Shown: positions 50,070-59,000 of the stretch, one piece after another
How positions within the stretch are numbered: position 1 is the stretch's first letter
Layout: the number at the start of each line of letters is the position of its first letter
Source: JAPLST01 sp964397565
GTDB taxonomy: Bacteria; Auribacterota; UBA3054; JAPLST01
Reading direction: 5' to 3'
DNA length: 64,000 bases
Assembly: GCA_964397565.1 (NCBI GenBank)
Contig: CAYNJC010000015.1
Span: 1-64,000, forward strand
Made by a program: the position numbers and the translations under genes
Notes under the pieces: generated by a model
The model's input: the letters and a program-made list of their open reading frames with translations, nothing else
The model's database searches: none
Told to the model about the DNA's origin: nothing

Positions 50070-52841
50070 ATGAAGCACTGTGTCCTCCTCATCTGCGGTC
50101 TGTTCAGCGTGTTCATGGCGTCCTCCGCGGCCCGTGCGGCTACCAGCATCGCCACTGCGCGCGCCGCCGGCCCCAACGTCTTTGCCGACATCGGGCCGGT
50201 TGTCGTGTCCGAAACCAACGATCTGACCGGCGCGGGCTATTCTTTCTGTGTCCAAGACAGTTCCGGTGGCGCCACTTTGTATTGGCCGACGGCACTCATG
50301 CAAACGGCCCGGCAGGCCATTGCCAGCAACAGCTTGCGCCCCGGCAGTATTGTCACCGTGCAGGGCTCAAACTCCTGGTACAGTGGTCTGTACGAAATCA
50401 GTTACATCAGCGCGGTGATCTCCAACGGTGTCGGTCCTGCGCTAGTCCCGATTGACATTGACATCACCGATGTGCAGAACGGCGCGCCCACGGGCGAAAT
50501 CTGCGAGAGCATGCTGGTGCGCATCAGTGGCGTGACCTTTGCCAACGCGGGCAACCCGTTCGTCGCAGCCGTCAACCAGACTATCTCAAAAAACAGTATG
50601 ACCGCCATCGTCCGTGTCCAAGACGCCGGCGATCCACTGGTTGGCACGATTATCCCTGCCGGCGCCTGCAACATCCAAGCTATTCTTTCGCAGTTTACCA
50701 GCTCCGGCCAGTCTGCCACCAATGGCTATCAACTATTGCCAGTGGTGATAGAAGCAACTTACGCCCCGTTTGTGGACATCACCAACGCGCCGGTGACGGT
50801 GACGTATGATGTGACAAGTTATGCCGTGGCCGGAACCAACACGCTAGATATTGTTGGTGGGATGTGGGTATCAAATGCCACTGCTGGCGGGGCGGCGATT
50901 AGTTTCAGCCGCAACGGGCTGGCGTTCATAGCTGCGTCGGTTGGCCTGGGGGTTGGAACGAATACCATCCGCGTCTACGGCACAAACCTATATGGCGTCA
51001 TAGAGGACGATAGCGTAGTCATCGCGCGCGACGGGATCGGGACCAGGACGCCATTTGTGGATGTGACCAACGCCGATGCATGGGTGACCTACGATACTCT
51101 CAGCACGGCCATTGGCGGATCGAACAACATTAGCGTTGTGGGGCTGTGGTGGTCAAACAGTTTGACCAGTAGCGGCGGAACATGTTCGCCCGGCAGCCCA
51201 TGGTGGACGATCAATGATATCACACTCAACGTGGGCGCGAACGTTATCACGGTTTACGGCACGAACACCGTGGATATGGCAACCAACGACAGCGTGATGA
51301 TCAATGAAATCATGTACAACCCGCCCGAAGTCGGCGTTGATTTGACGGAATACATCGAGGTGTACAATTCGGGCAGCACGCCGGTTGATCTACTGAACTA
51401 CTATTTCAGCGCCGGCATTGCTTACACTCAGACGACATCCTACGTGCTGGAGCCGGGTGCCTATGGTGTCTTTGCTGTGTTTGCCACCAATTTGCAGGCC
51501 TATAATCCGACCACCACCAACATCATCGGCGAATTCACGACCAACAACTTCAATAGCCTGAGCAATAGCGGCGAGACGATCACGCTGCGCAACAGCCTTG
51601 GCCAGATTGCTGATACGGTGCTCTATGGTGTGGCCGCGCCGTGGCCGACCGGCCCCAATGGCGGCGGCCCTTCGCTTGAATTGACCGATCCACTGCTGGA
51701 CAACAATCAGGCGGTCTCGTGGGCTGCAAGCGTCAATGGCCCACCGAGCGGCACGCCCGGCTATGCCAACTCGACCTTGAATGCGGTCTACGGCACCAAC
51801 GGTTTGAACGCGACAGCCAGTGACAGCATTACAGTTACGCGCGGTGGTATCGGCACCGGCGTGCCGTATGTGGAGATCACCAATGTGACACCGCCAGTGC
51901 TCAGCTACGATGTGACCAGTTACACCCTCGGCATCACTAATAATATGCATGTCGTGGGTACGCGCCGCTGGGTGAACGCGCTCACAAGCCAAAATGGCGT
52001 GCTGGTGAACAACCAAGCTACAATTCCGCTGGGTGTTGGTGCGAACCTGATTACCGTAACCGGCACGAATGAGTGGAACATTTCCGCCAATGACAACATT
52101 ACGATAACCCGTGGCGGCATTGGTACGGGCGCACCGTATGTGGACATCACCAACGCCACGCCACGCGTAGTCGGCTATGCCAGTACCACCGCCACGGTTG
52201 GCGGCACCAACAACGAAAATGTGGTCGGCGTAATCAGATGGCAGAATCTCACGGGCGGCACCGCCGGCGACACAACCCGCGTTGGCGATGCTTGGACGGC
52301 ACTCATCACCGGTTTGCTGCACGGCGACAACACCGTGCAGGTCATCGGTACGAATTTGCTGACGCAGGAGAGCAGTGACGGCATTGTGGTACATCGCAAG
52401 ACGGCAGCGGAAGCCATGCCGCAAATCGCCAGCAACGCGCTGATCTTCCCGTCACCCGGAGCGGTGCTGTCTGCGCCGATGCCCACCAACATCATTTGGT
52501 GGGTGAATGGCATTACCGATGATGAAGATGGCACTAACGTCACGATAAACTGCATCAGTGTGCATGTCTCCAATACAGTCGCGCAGGTGGCCGTGGTGAC
52601 TAACACTATTGACAACTGGGCCGGGTTGTGCAGCTGGCTGGTACCCGAGTCTTTGGCTGGCGGCGGCACGACGTATGTTGTGCGTTTTGAGGTGACTGAC
52701 AGCAGTGGCTTGACGAACAGCATGATATTCAACGGCAACGCTTTCATGGTTGTGCCGGAAGGGGCGAGCGCCACGCTGGCGGCGCTGGTACTGGCGAGTA
52801 TGGCCGCGCGCAAACGACAAAGACAGAGGCGAACATCCTAA
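50070..52841 (+). CDS. Large secreted protein with Ig-like repeats and lamin-tail domain
   Basis: 923 residues from the second ATG, with AAAGGA 5 bases upstream. A signal peptide (1-24) is followed by an OB-like domain (about 30-220). Ig-like repeats then appear, each with PFVDITN or PYVDITN, TYDVTSY, VGTNTI and YGTN; two occur before and two after the insert. The insert is a lamin-tail domain with MINEIMYNPP and EYIEVYNSG. The end, VVPEGASATLAALVLASMA plus KRQRQRR, looks like a variant PEP-CTERM sorting tail. It probably serves as a surface adhesin or matrix protein. The following SUMF1 gene begins 25 bases later. Confidence 0.82.
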   Translation: MKHCVLLICGLFSVFMASSAARAATSIATARAAGPNVFADIGPVVVSETNDLTGAGYSFCVQDSSGGATLYWPTALMQTARQAIASNSLRPGSIVTVQGSNSWYSGLYEISYISAVISNGVGPALVPIDIDITDVQNGAPTGEICESMLVRISGVTFANAGNPFVAAVNQTISKNSMTAIVRVQDAGDPLVGTIIPAGACNIQAILSQFTSSGQSATNGYQLLPVVIEATYAPFVDITNAPVTVTYDVTSYAVAGTNTLDIVGGMWVSNATAGGAAISFSRNGLAFIAASVGLGVGTNTIRVYGTNLYGVIEDDSVVIARDGIGTRTPFVDVTNADAWVTYDTLSTAIGGSNNISVVGLWWSNSLTSSGGTCSPGSPWWTINDITLNVGANVITVYGTNTVDMATNDSVMINEIMYNPPEVGVDLTEYIEVYNSGSTPVDLLNYYFSAGIAYTQTTSYVLEPGAYGVFAVFATNLQAYNPTTTNIIGEFTTNNFNSLSNSGETITLRNSLGQIADTVLYGVAAPWPTGPNGGGPSLELTDPLLDNNQAVSWAASVNGPPSGTPGYANSTLNAVYGTNGLNATASDSITVTRGGIGTGVPYVEITNVTPPVLSYDVTSYTLGITNNMHVVGTRRWVNALTSQNGVLVNNQATIPLGVGANLITVTGTNEWNISANDNITITRGGIGTGAPYVDITNATPRVVGYASTTATVGGTNNENVVGVIRWQNLTGGTAGDTTRVGDAWTALITGLLHGDNTVQVIGTNLLTQESSDGIVVHRKTAAEAMPQIASNALIFPSPGAVLSAPMPTNIIWWVNGITDDEDGTNVTINCISVHVSNTVAQVAVVTNTIDNWAGLCSWLVPESLAGGGTTYVVRFEVTDSSGLTNSMIFNGNAFMVVPEGASATLAALVLASMAARKRQRQRRTS

Positions 52842-52866
52842 TTGTATCTTTCTAACGCGTATCGTC

Positions 52867-54069
52867 ATGCAAAGGTATATAAGCATTGCTCTTGTGGTGC
52901 TGACAGCATTGGTGGCGGAGGCAGGCCAGGTAACTGTGACAAGTGTCATGGCTGTCCAGCGGCCAGACGAACCAATTGTTGACATTTCCTATGACTTGCT
53001 CAATCCGAGCGGCGGCGTGTATACGGTCTTGCTGTATGCATCCACAAATTCCGGCGCGACGTATTCATTGAACTGCACGCATTTCAGCGGCGATGTTGGT
53101 GCGGGTGTGACCACCGGCACACTCAAGCAAGTCGTCTGGTCTGCGGCGGGCGATTTTCCGTTCACCATTACCAGCCAAGCCCATGTGCGCGTGACGGCAA
53201 CCGAAACGATAGTCGCCACCAATGACATGGCGCTGATCCCGGCCGGCGCGTTCGTCATGGGCAACTGCATGGATGCCTTCGAGGGCTATTCCATTGAACT
53301 GCCGGTGCATACGGTCATGGTCAGCGCGTTTTACATGAATAGATATCTGGTGACGTCGCAACAGTGGTTTGAGGTGCGCAATTGGGCGATTGCGAATGGC
53401 TACACATTTGACCATGCCGGCAGCGGCAAAGCGGCGGATCATCCGGCGCAGACCATAAATTGGTACGATTGCGTCAAATGGTGCAATGCGCGCAGTGAGA
53501 AAGAAGGCCTGACACCGTGCTATTATACCAATGCGGCCCAGACCCTGGTGTACCGCGGCGGGTCAGAGAATCTGTCGAACGAATGGGTGAAATGGACTGC
53601 CAACGGCTATCGCCTGCCGACCGAGGCGGAATGGGAGAAAGCGGCGCGGGGTGGATTGAATGGCCGACGGTTTTCATGGAATGACTTGAATATCACGCAC
53701 ACCAACGCCAATTACATTAGCAATGCCATCTACAGTTATGACACAAGTGCCACGCGCGGTTTTCATCCGACCTTTGTAGCGGGCGATATGCCCTACACCA
53801 GTCCGGTCGGGTATTTCGCGCCGAACGGCTATGGGCTGTATGACATGACAGGGAATGTGTATGAATGGTGCTGGGACCGGTATTCAGGTTTGTATTACTC
53901 GATTTCACCGGCGAATGATCCGTGCGGGCCTGCTTCTGGCGCGTCTCGCGTGCTGCGCGGCGGCTATTGGTACGACGGCGCAAGCGTCTGTCGCGTCGCG
54001 AGTCGCCACTACGACGCCCGGAGCTACTCGTCCTACTACTATGGTTTCCGCTGTGTTCGGGGGCAGTAG
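52867..54069 (+). CDS. Secreted SUMF1/FGE-fold protein, copy 2
   Basis: 400 residues from the ATG at 52867; the frame is open upstream without a signal peptide. It has the same order as copy 1: signal peptide, a beta domain beginning VTVTSVMAVQRPDEPIVDIS, then MALIPAGAFVMGN, YRLPTEAEWEKAARGG and GLYDMTGNVYEWCWDRY, ending GFRCVRG. The two are clearly paralogues. The SVCRVASRHYD segment again keeps only one of the two FGE cysteines. It is probably cotranscribed with the Ig/LTD gene. Confidence 0.88.
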   Translation: MQRYISIALVVLTALVAEAGQVTVTSVMAVQRPDEPIVDISYDLLNPSGGVYTVLLYASTNSGATYSLNCTHFSGDVGAGVTTGTLKQVVWSAAGDFPFTITSQAHVRVTATETIVATNDMALIPAGAFVMGNCMDAFEGYSIELPVHTVMVSAFYMNRYLVTSQQWFEVRNWAIANGYTFDHAGSGKAADHPAQTINWYDCVKWCNARSEKEGLTPCYYTNAAQTLVYRGGSENLSNEWVKWTANGYRLPTEAEWEKAARGGLNGRRFSWNDLNITHTNANYISNAIYSYDTSATRGFHPTFVAGDMPYTSPVGYFAPNGYGLYDMTGNVYEWCWDRYSGLYYSISPANDPCGPASGASRVLRGGYWYDGASVCRVASRHYDARSYSSYYYGFRCVRGQ

Positions 54070-54131
54070 GAAACGCAGAATGCTGAAGGCTGAACGCAAA
54101 AGTGGCGTCTGCCGGTGATAGATGAACATCT

Positions 54132-54161
54132 GAAAAGGCGGTCTTTCGGGACCGCCTTCTT
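54132..54161 (+). terminator. Rho-independent terminator, family member 3
   Basis: AAGGCGGTC pairs with GACCGCCTT around a 6-base loop (TTTCGG), followed by CTTCTTC. Its stem and the GATGAACATCTG before it match the terminator at 49317. Confidence 0.8.
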
Positions 54162-54164
54162 CAT

Positions 54165-54317
54165 TCACGCCGCCTTATCCGACTGCTGCTGGCCTTGCGC
54201 AATCGTCTCGCGCAATTCCTTCTCCAGCTTGGTGAGGCCAGCATCGCGTACACCTTATCTAAGTCGGATAGCCCTCTGTGAGCGCCGCATTTGTTAAGTA
54301 CTCAATTGACAGGCAAG
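54165..54317 (-). pseudogene. Decayed 3' end of a second ERF-like gene
   Basis: Starting at the stop codon (TCA on the plus strand) this stretch follows the last 150 or so bases of the annealing-protein gene (45548 onward). TGCTGCTGGCCTTGCGCAAT is identical, the middle is diverged, and ACTCAATTGAC-GGCAAG matches again at the far end. Small indels break the frame, and the rest of the gene is missing. As at 45493, the copy sits just beyond a terminator of the same family. Confidence 0.75.
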
Positions 54318-54488
54318 ATTAGGTGCGGCAAAACACATACAACGGCGGGAACAGACGATTGGGTGCTTGTGTACTCGCAACCGGTGAGTGATCGTCAAGC
54401 GGCGCGCGTATTGGAGAAGGCGATCAAAGCACGTGGTGCACGGCGTTTTCTGGAAAGCTGCAACGCAGCACCTGCGGTAGCATCCTAA
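54318..54488 (+). pseudogene. C-terminal half of a GIY-YIG endonuclease-like protein
   Basis: The frame reads GKTHTTAGTDDWVLVYSQPV, then a helix with AARVLEKAIKARGARRFLES. This is the second half of small GIY-YIG (UPF0213-type) proteins, whose first half with the GIY and YIG strands should precede it. It is absent, because the sequence upstream belongs to the ERF remnant. The join near 54317 is a recombination scar. Confidence 0.6.
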
Positions 54489-54866
54489 AGCGACATGGCG
54501 TAGTTGCTGGACGCTTGTCCCACACGGCGGGGTCGTCGGCATCGCCACGCAGCTGCGTGGTAAAAATCCGGCTTGCCCCGCCACCGGCGGGATCGCCCGC
54601 TCCACTTTCACAACACAGTGAAACACCAGTAAATACAGGCACTCCGGCGCGACAGCCTGCGCCACTTCTCTTCCTGAAACAGGCGAAACACCAATGAATA
54701 CTGGACATATTTCTCAATATGCAGTTTTCATCACCCCCTGAAACAGGCAACACATTAGTAAATACAGGCGGCGAGAATGTTATGCCATTTACGTAGTTTC
54801 AGCACTGGGATGATCCCGAAAACGAAATCGGTGCCCAGTGGGGGCAATCCGCAAGGATGCCCCGCC
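54489..54866. other. Intergenic region with a three-unit spaced repeat
   Basis: No gene is seen. Three related 20-base words begin at 54620, 54684 and 54748, exactly 64 bases apart (GAAACACCAGTAAATACAGG and variants). The last two are preceded by CCTGAAACAGGC. The sequence between them is unrelated. A G/C-rich hairpin, CCCGCC/GGCGGG, lies near 54575. Confidence 0.5.
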
Positions 54867-55088
54867 TTATGATCGCTGCTGTGGCGGTTCGTTGGACGCT
54901 GCCTTGACAGCATCGAAGGCAGCCTTTCTGGTCTGCGCTTCACCGTTGCACACGATCAGGGCGGCGATGGCTCCCGGTACCCAGCCGGCCAACGTGAGGA
55001 GCGTCACAAGTATGATGGTTCCGCAGCCCTTATCCAGCACAGCGAGGGGTGGCAAAATAATGCAGAGCAAGACGCGGCCACAGCTCAT
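54867..55088 (-). CDS. YqaE/Pmp3-like membrane peptide
   Basis: 73 residues with the family signature: LLCIILPPLAVLDKGCGTII, then LLTLAGWVPGAIAALIVC. Two membrane helices and a charged C-terminal tail are visible. The family is linked to membrane potential and stress in yeast and plants; its bacterial role is unclear. It is transcribed away from the SLOG-like gene. Confidence 0.8.
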   Translation of the reverse strand: MSCGRVLLCIILPPLAVLDKGCGTIILVTLLTLAGWVPGAIAALIVCNGEAQTRKAAFDAVKAASNEPPQQRS

Positions 55089-55249
55089 TTGACCTCCAAG
55101 TGCATCAGTTTCATGCGAGTATTCTACCAGTTCCGGCCCACACTGTCAAAATTGATGCCAGCCTGCCGTTGTGTGGTATTGTCTCGATGCATCATGTACT
55201 TGATTGCTCCACTCGACTGCGGCAATCGCGCGGGTTGCTATAATACGCC

Positions 55250-55708
55250 ATGAATGTGACCAAGATCATATCCGGCGGGCAGACCGGCGTGGACCGTGCA
55301 GCTTTGGATGTTGCCCTCGAACTCGGCATTCCGTGCGGTGGGTGGTGTCCCAAGGATCGTCTGGCCGAGGACGGCAGAATCCCCGACAAGTACCCACTCA
55401 AGGAGACTACATCGAAGATGGCAGCGGTCAGAACTGAAAAAAACGTGTTCGAGGCTGATGCCACACTCGTTCTGACCATCGGCGAACCATCGGGTGGTAC
55501 GAGGCAAACTATTGAGTGCGCCAAAGAACACGGGAAGCCACACTTGATGATTGACCTGGGCGTGACCGACACCAAGACCGTGACCAAGGTAAAGAAATGG
55601 ATTACGAGCAACGGCATCGCAACACTGAACGTAGCCGGTCCGAGAGAAAGTCAACAGTGGGGAATCTACGAGAAGGCGTTGAAGCTTCTGCAGCAGCTGG
55701 CTGGGTGA
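55250..55708 (+). CDS. YpsA/SLOG-like protein (putative molybdenum carrier family)
   Basis: 152 residues. IISGGQTGVDRAALDVALEL at the start and GEPSGGTRQTIECAKEHGKP are the two glycine-rich loops of this Rossmann-like family, which belongs to the SLOG superfamily that binds nucleotides or nucleotide-derived signals. GWCPKDRLAEDGRIPDKYPL is also characteristic. The molybdenum-carrier name is historical. In conflict islands, SLOG proteins often act as sensors. TATAAT lies about 6 bases upstream of the ATG region, so the leader would be very short. Confidence 0.82.
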   Translation: MNVTKIISGGQTGVDRAALDVALELGIPCGGWCPKDRLAEDGRIPDKYPLKETTSKMAAVRTEKNVFEADATLVLTIGEPSGGTRQTIECAKEHGKPHLMIDLGVTDTKTVTKVKKWITSNGIATLNVAGPRESQQWGIYEKALKLLQQLAG

Positions 55709-55922
55709 ACAAATACTGAGATTTGAGCAACGTGCCGATGACAATCAGGTGGAAAAGACCTGCAACCGTACTTTGCATTGTTGCTCGCCTAACTGCCGGT
55801 TTCTCAGCGTGCACCGAGCCTCTGGGCTGCAATTGTTGCGCTGGTTTCCATTGAGAGCACGCCACAAGTGTCTTCTGCTGGCGACGACACCTTGTGCTTT
55901 GGAGCACTATGGAGTTATATCG

Positions 55923-55955
55923 TTGCTTTTCTCCTCAGCATATGGTACCATATGC
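55923..55955 (+). promoter_or_regulatory. Promoter with overlapping 18-bp palindrome
   Basis: TTGCTT at 55923-55928, 17 bases, TACCAT at 55946-55951. The perfect palindrome GCATATGGTACCATATGC (55938-55955) covers the -10 box, an ideal place for a repressor. It lies 72 bases before the helicase start. The rest of the gap from 55709 to 56026 shows nothing else. Confidence 0.4.
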
Positions 55956-56026
55956 CATACCTCCATGGCCAGATGCACAGATGTGCTGCCAGAGCCTTGG
56001 CTGTGACGGGCACTGTTCGTAACTTT

Positions 56027-59000
56027 ATGCCAACCGTAAGAGAGATTCTCGAGTCATGCCGCAGGGAGTTGCTCGACCTATCGACGCGCAACCGCCTTCT
56101 CTCTATGCCCATAAAGAGCAACTCGGCACGCATTATTCAGGTTGATGACGAGATTGGCGAGCAGATATATCGGCAGCTTGTCGCCGAGAAGAAAGCGATG
56201 ACGTTCAAACCGGTTGGTGCTGGTGCGTCAATCGACGGTCTGCAACAGGAAATGACGCTCCCCAACCAACCGGGCAGCGTGGACTCCGCAACAGGTGCTT
56301 CCCTGCCGCAGCCAGATCAGGACGATGGAAACGACGAATCGGGGGTGCCAAGACGATACACCGACTCGCGTCTGCAGACCCGACTGACATCCGAGGGATT
56401 GCAACGCAGACTGCTCGGTCTGTACCAGGACGCACGCACGATGATCGAAGAGCAGGGCGTCAATATACTGTATCTCGCGTTAGGATCTCTCAAGTGGTAT
56501 GAAGCGGAGCATGCCGATTCCCCACGTTTCGCGCCGCTGATTCTAATCCCCGCCCAACTGGAACGCAAGAATGCCTCCGAGCGGTTCCACATCCGCTGGA
56601 CAGAGGACGAAATACAAGAGAACATCTCACTGCGCGAGAAGCTGAATAAAGACTATCGTATCGAACTCCCGGAATTTCCTGATGGTGATGAACTGAGCCC
56701 GGATACATATTGCCGGAACGTCGCCAGTACAGTTGCAGGGGCAAAGGGGTGGGAAGTGGACCCGAATGCAGCGGTACTCGGCTTTTTCTCGTTTGCCAAA
56801 TTTCTCATGTACAGGGATCTCGATCCCGAGAACTGGCCTGAACCCGGGAGATTAGTTGAGCACCATATCATATCTGGCTTACTGGTCAATGGGTTCCCTG
56901 CCGGGGAACCTACACTGGGTAACGATATCGATTTGGACGACGTCATCTCCGCAGACAAGCTGGACCATGTTGTGGATTCCGACAGCTCCCAGACCGCCGC
57001 AATCGAGATGGTGAGGACGGGACGCAATCTAGTAATTCAAGGCCCCCCTGGCACAGGCAAGAGCCAGTCTATCACAAATATTATTTCAACTGCAGTTCTT
57101 GGCGGTAAGAAAGTACTGTTCGTGGCTGAGAAGCTTGCTGCCCTCCAAGTGGTGAAAAGACGCTTGGAAAAGGAAGGACTTGGTGACCTTTGCCTGGAGC
57201 TTCACAGCAACAAAGCAAATAAACGGGCTGTAATCGAGGAAATTGGTCGCACCTGGAATCTGGGGCATCCGCAAGAACACGATATGGCCCAAGTCGCAGC
57301 CAGGCTGGAACAGTTGCGCACGGTTCTTAATACGCACGTCAGGGGACTGCACGAACGACAATCGCCAAGTGGATTGACGCCGTTTCAGATCATGGGACAC
57401 CTTTCCAGGCTTGGAGACAAAGATAACCAAGCGGCCAGTTTGCGGCTACATGGCGCAGAGGCATGGCAACGGGAGACGTTTCAAGAGTGCCGGCAGCTTA
57501 TTCACGAAATCGCCCGTCGGATTTCCGAGGTCGGACTTCGTGCTAACCACCCCTGGCGCGGCATATGCTGTGAAACAGTTCTCAGAATAGACCTTGAGCC
57601 ACTACGCGCTGACATAGAAGCTTTGAAGGCTGCCGCGTTGCACGTACAAAGGATTGCACAGGAGCTTTCCACAGCCGTGTTACTGCCGTCGCCTTCTTCC
57701 TTGGCCGACATCGAACATCTGTTTGCTATTGCGCAGAATATTCTTTCGTCTCCCAAACTCGATATACAGAGCATAGGCCACACCATATGGAATGGTGACC
57801 TTGAGCCGCCGAGGGAATTGATGAGGGCGGGCAGACGATTCTCGACGATTGCCGAAAACCAAGACTTCCGCGGGATGGATGGTGCATTGAAGCAGGATTT
57901 TCGGGTACATCGCGAGCACATAGCGAAGCACGGAAGATCATGGATCAGATTGCTAAGGTCTGACTACCGGAACGCCATCTCGAAGTTGAAATCATCTCTC
58001 GCCACACCACTGCCCAGACAGTTCGGCAAGCGCATGGATATCATGGACACTCTAATTGAGGGGCAAGCCATCCTGCGGGAGATTAATGCAAAGGACGGTG
58101 TGGGACGGTCGGCTTTCGGAAGCTACTGGCGGCAGCAACATTCAGACTGGAATCACCTGGAGAGTATTATTGACTGGGTTTCGCGCCTGACACAGTTCCA
58201 TCTTCCGAGCAACTACCGCGAGTCGCTCGCCTCGATAGGTGACTTTGCAAAACTCACGCCGCTCGTTGGTGGCCTTCAGATAGCGCTTGTCGCTATTAAG
58301 GAGAACGCGGAGCGTGTATTCCATGTGCTGCACCTGAACACTGCGACGGCGTTTGCTGTGGGAGAGACTGATGCGATTCCGTTGCCAGCGCTTGTTGCAC
58401 GCTGTACGGACTGGTCAACCCATATGGAGGAGCTTATTCGATGGAACAACTACTGCGCTCTTACTAGAAGAGCACAATCACTTGGCATTGACGAGATTGT
58501 CGATAAGCTTGAATGTGCCGACCTGTCCCCAAAAGATGCCTGTGATTGCTTTGACCGGGCATACTACGGTCAACTGGCACGGGATCTTGTCCAGCGCAAG
58601 CGTGATCTCTTCATGTTCGACGGCAGTAGTCACAGCCAAGTCGTCGAAGCATTCAAGGAAACCGACCGACAACGTCTCCTTCTGGCTAAATACCGCACGC
58701 TTGCTGCGCACAGTCGAAGTGTCCCTCCGATGGCTGCTGATTTTGGCGCGACAGGTATTCTGATGGGCGAAATGGCAAGAAGACGCGGGCATCGTCCGAT
58801 TCGTCGGCTTCTAAGAGACGCGGGATCTGTTGTGCAAGCAATTAAGCCGGTTTTCATGATGGGGCCTCTGTCTGTGGCACAATTCCTTGAACCCGGGGCG
58901 GTCGAGTTCGACCTGCTGGTGGTAGATGAGGCAAGTCAAGTTCAGCCAGTTGATGCGTTAGGAAGCATTGCCAGGTGCAAACAGATAGTGGTTGTTGGCG

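Noticed and set aside
51390..52424. 344-codon minus-strand ORF opposite the Ig/LTD gene
   Set aside because: Low-complexity product mirrored from the repeated Gly/Thr/Asn-rich domains on the other strand; no motif.
48076..54069. Diversity-generating retroelement with SUMF1-type variable proteins
   Set aside because: SUMF1/CLec-fold proteins are typical targets, but no reverse transcriptase and no template-repeat copy of their 3' ends was found.
54424..54753. Cys/Gly-rich minus-strand ORF near the 64-base repeats
   Set aside because: Its repeated phrases come from the repeats themselves; no start signal or domain.
54620..54768. Three-unit repeat as a true CRISPR array
   Set aside because: Repeat copies are too divergent and too few, and no cas gene is in the window. 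It is kept only as a spaced-repeat observation.
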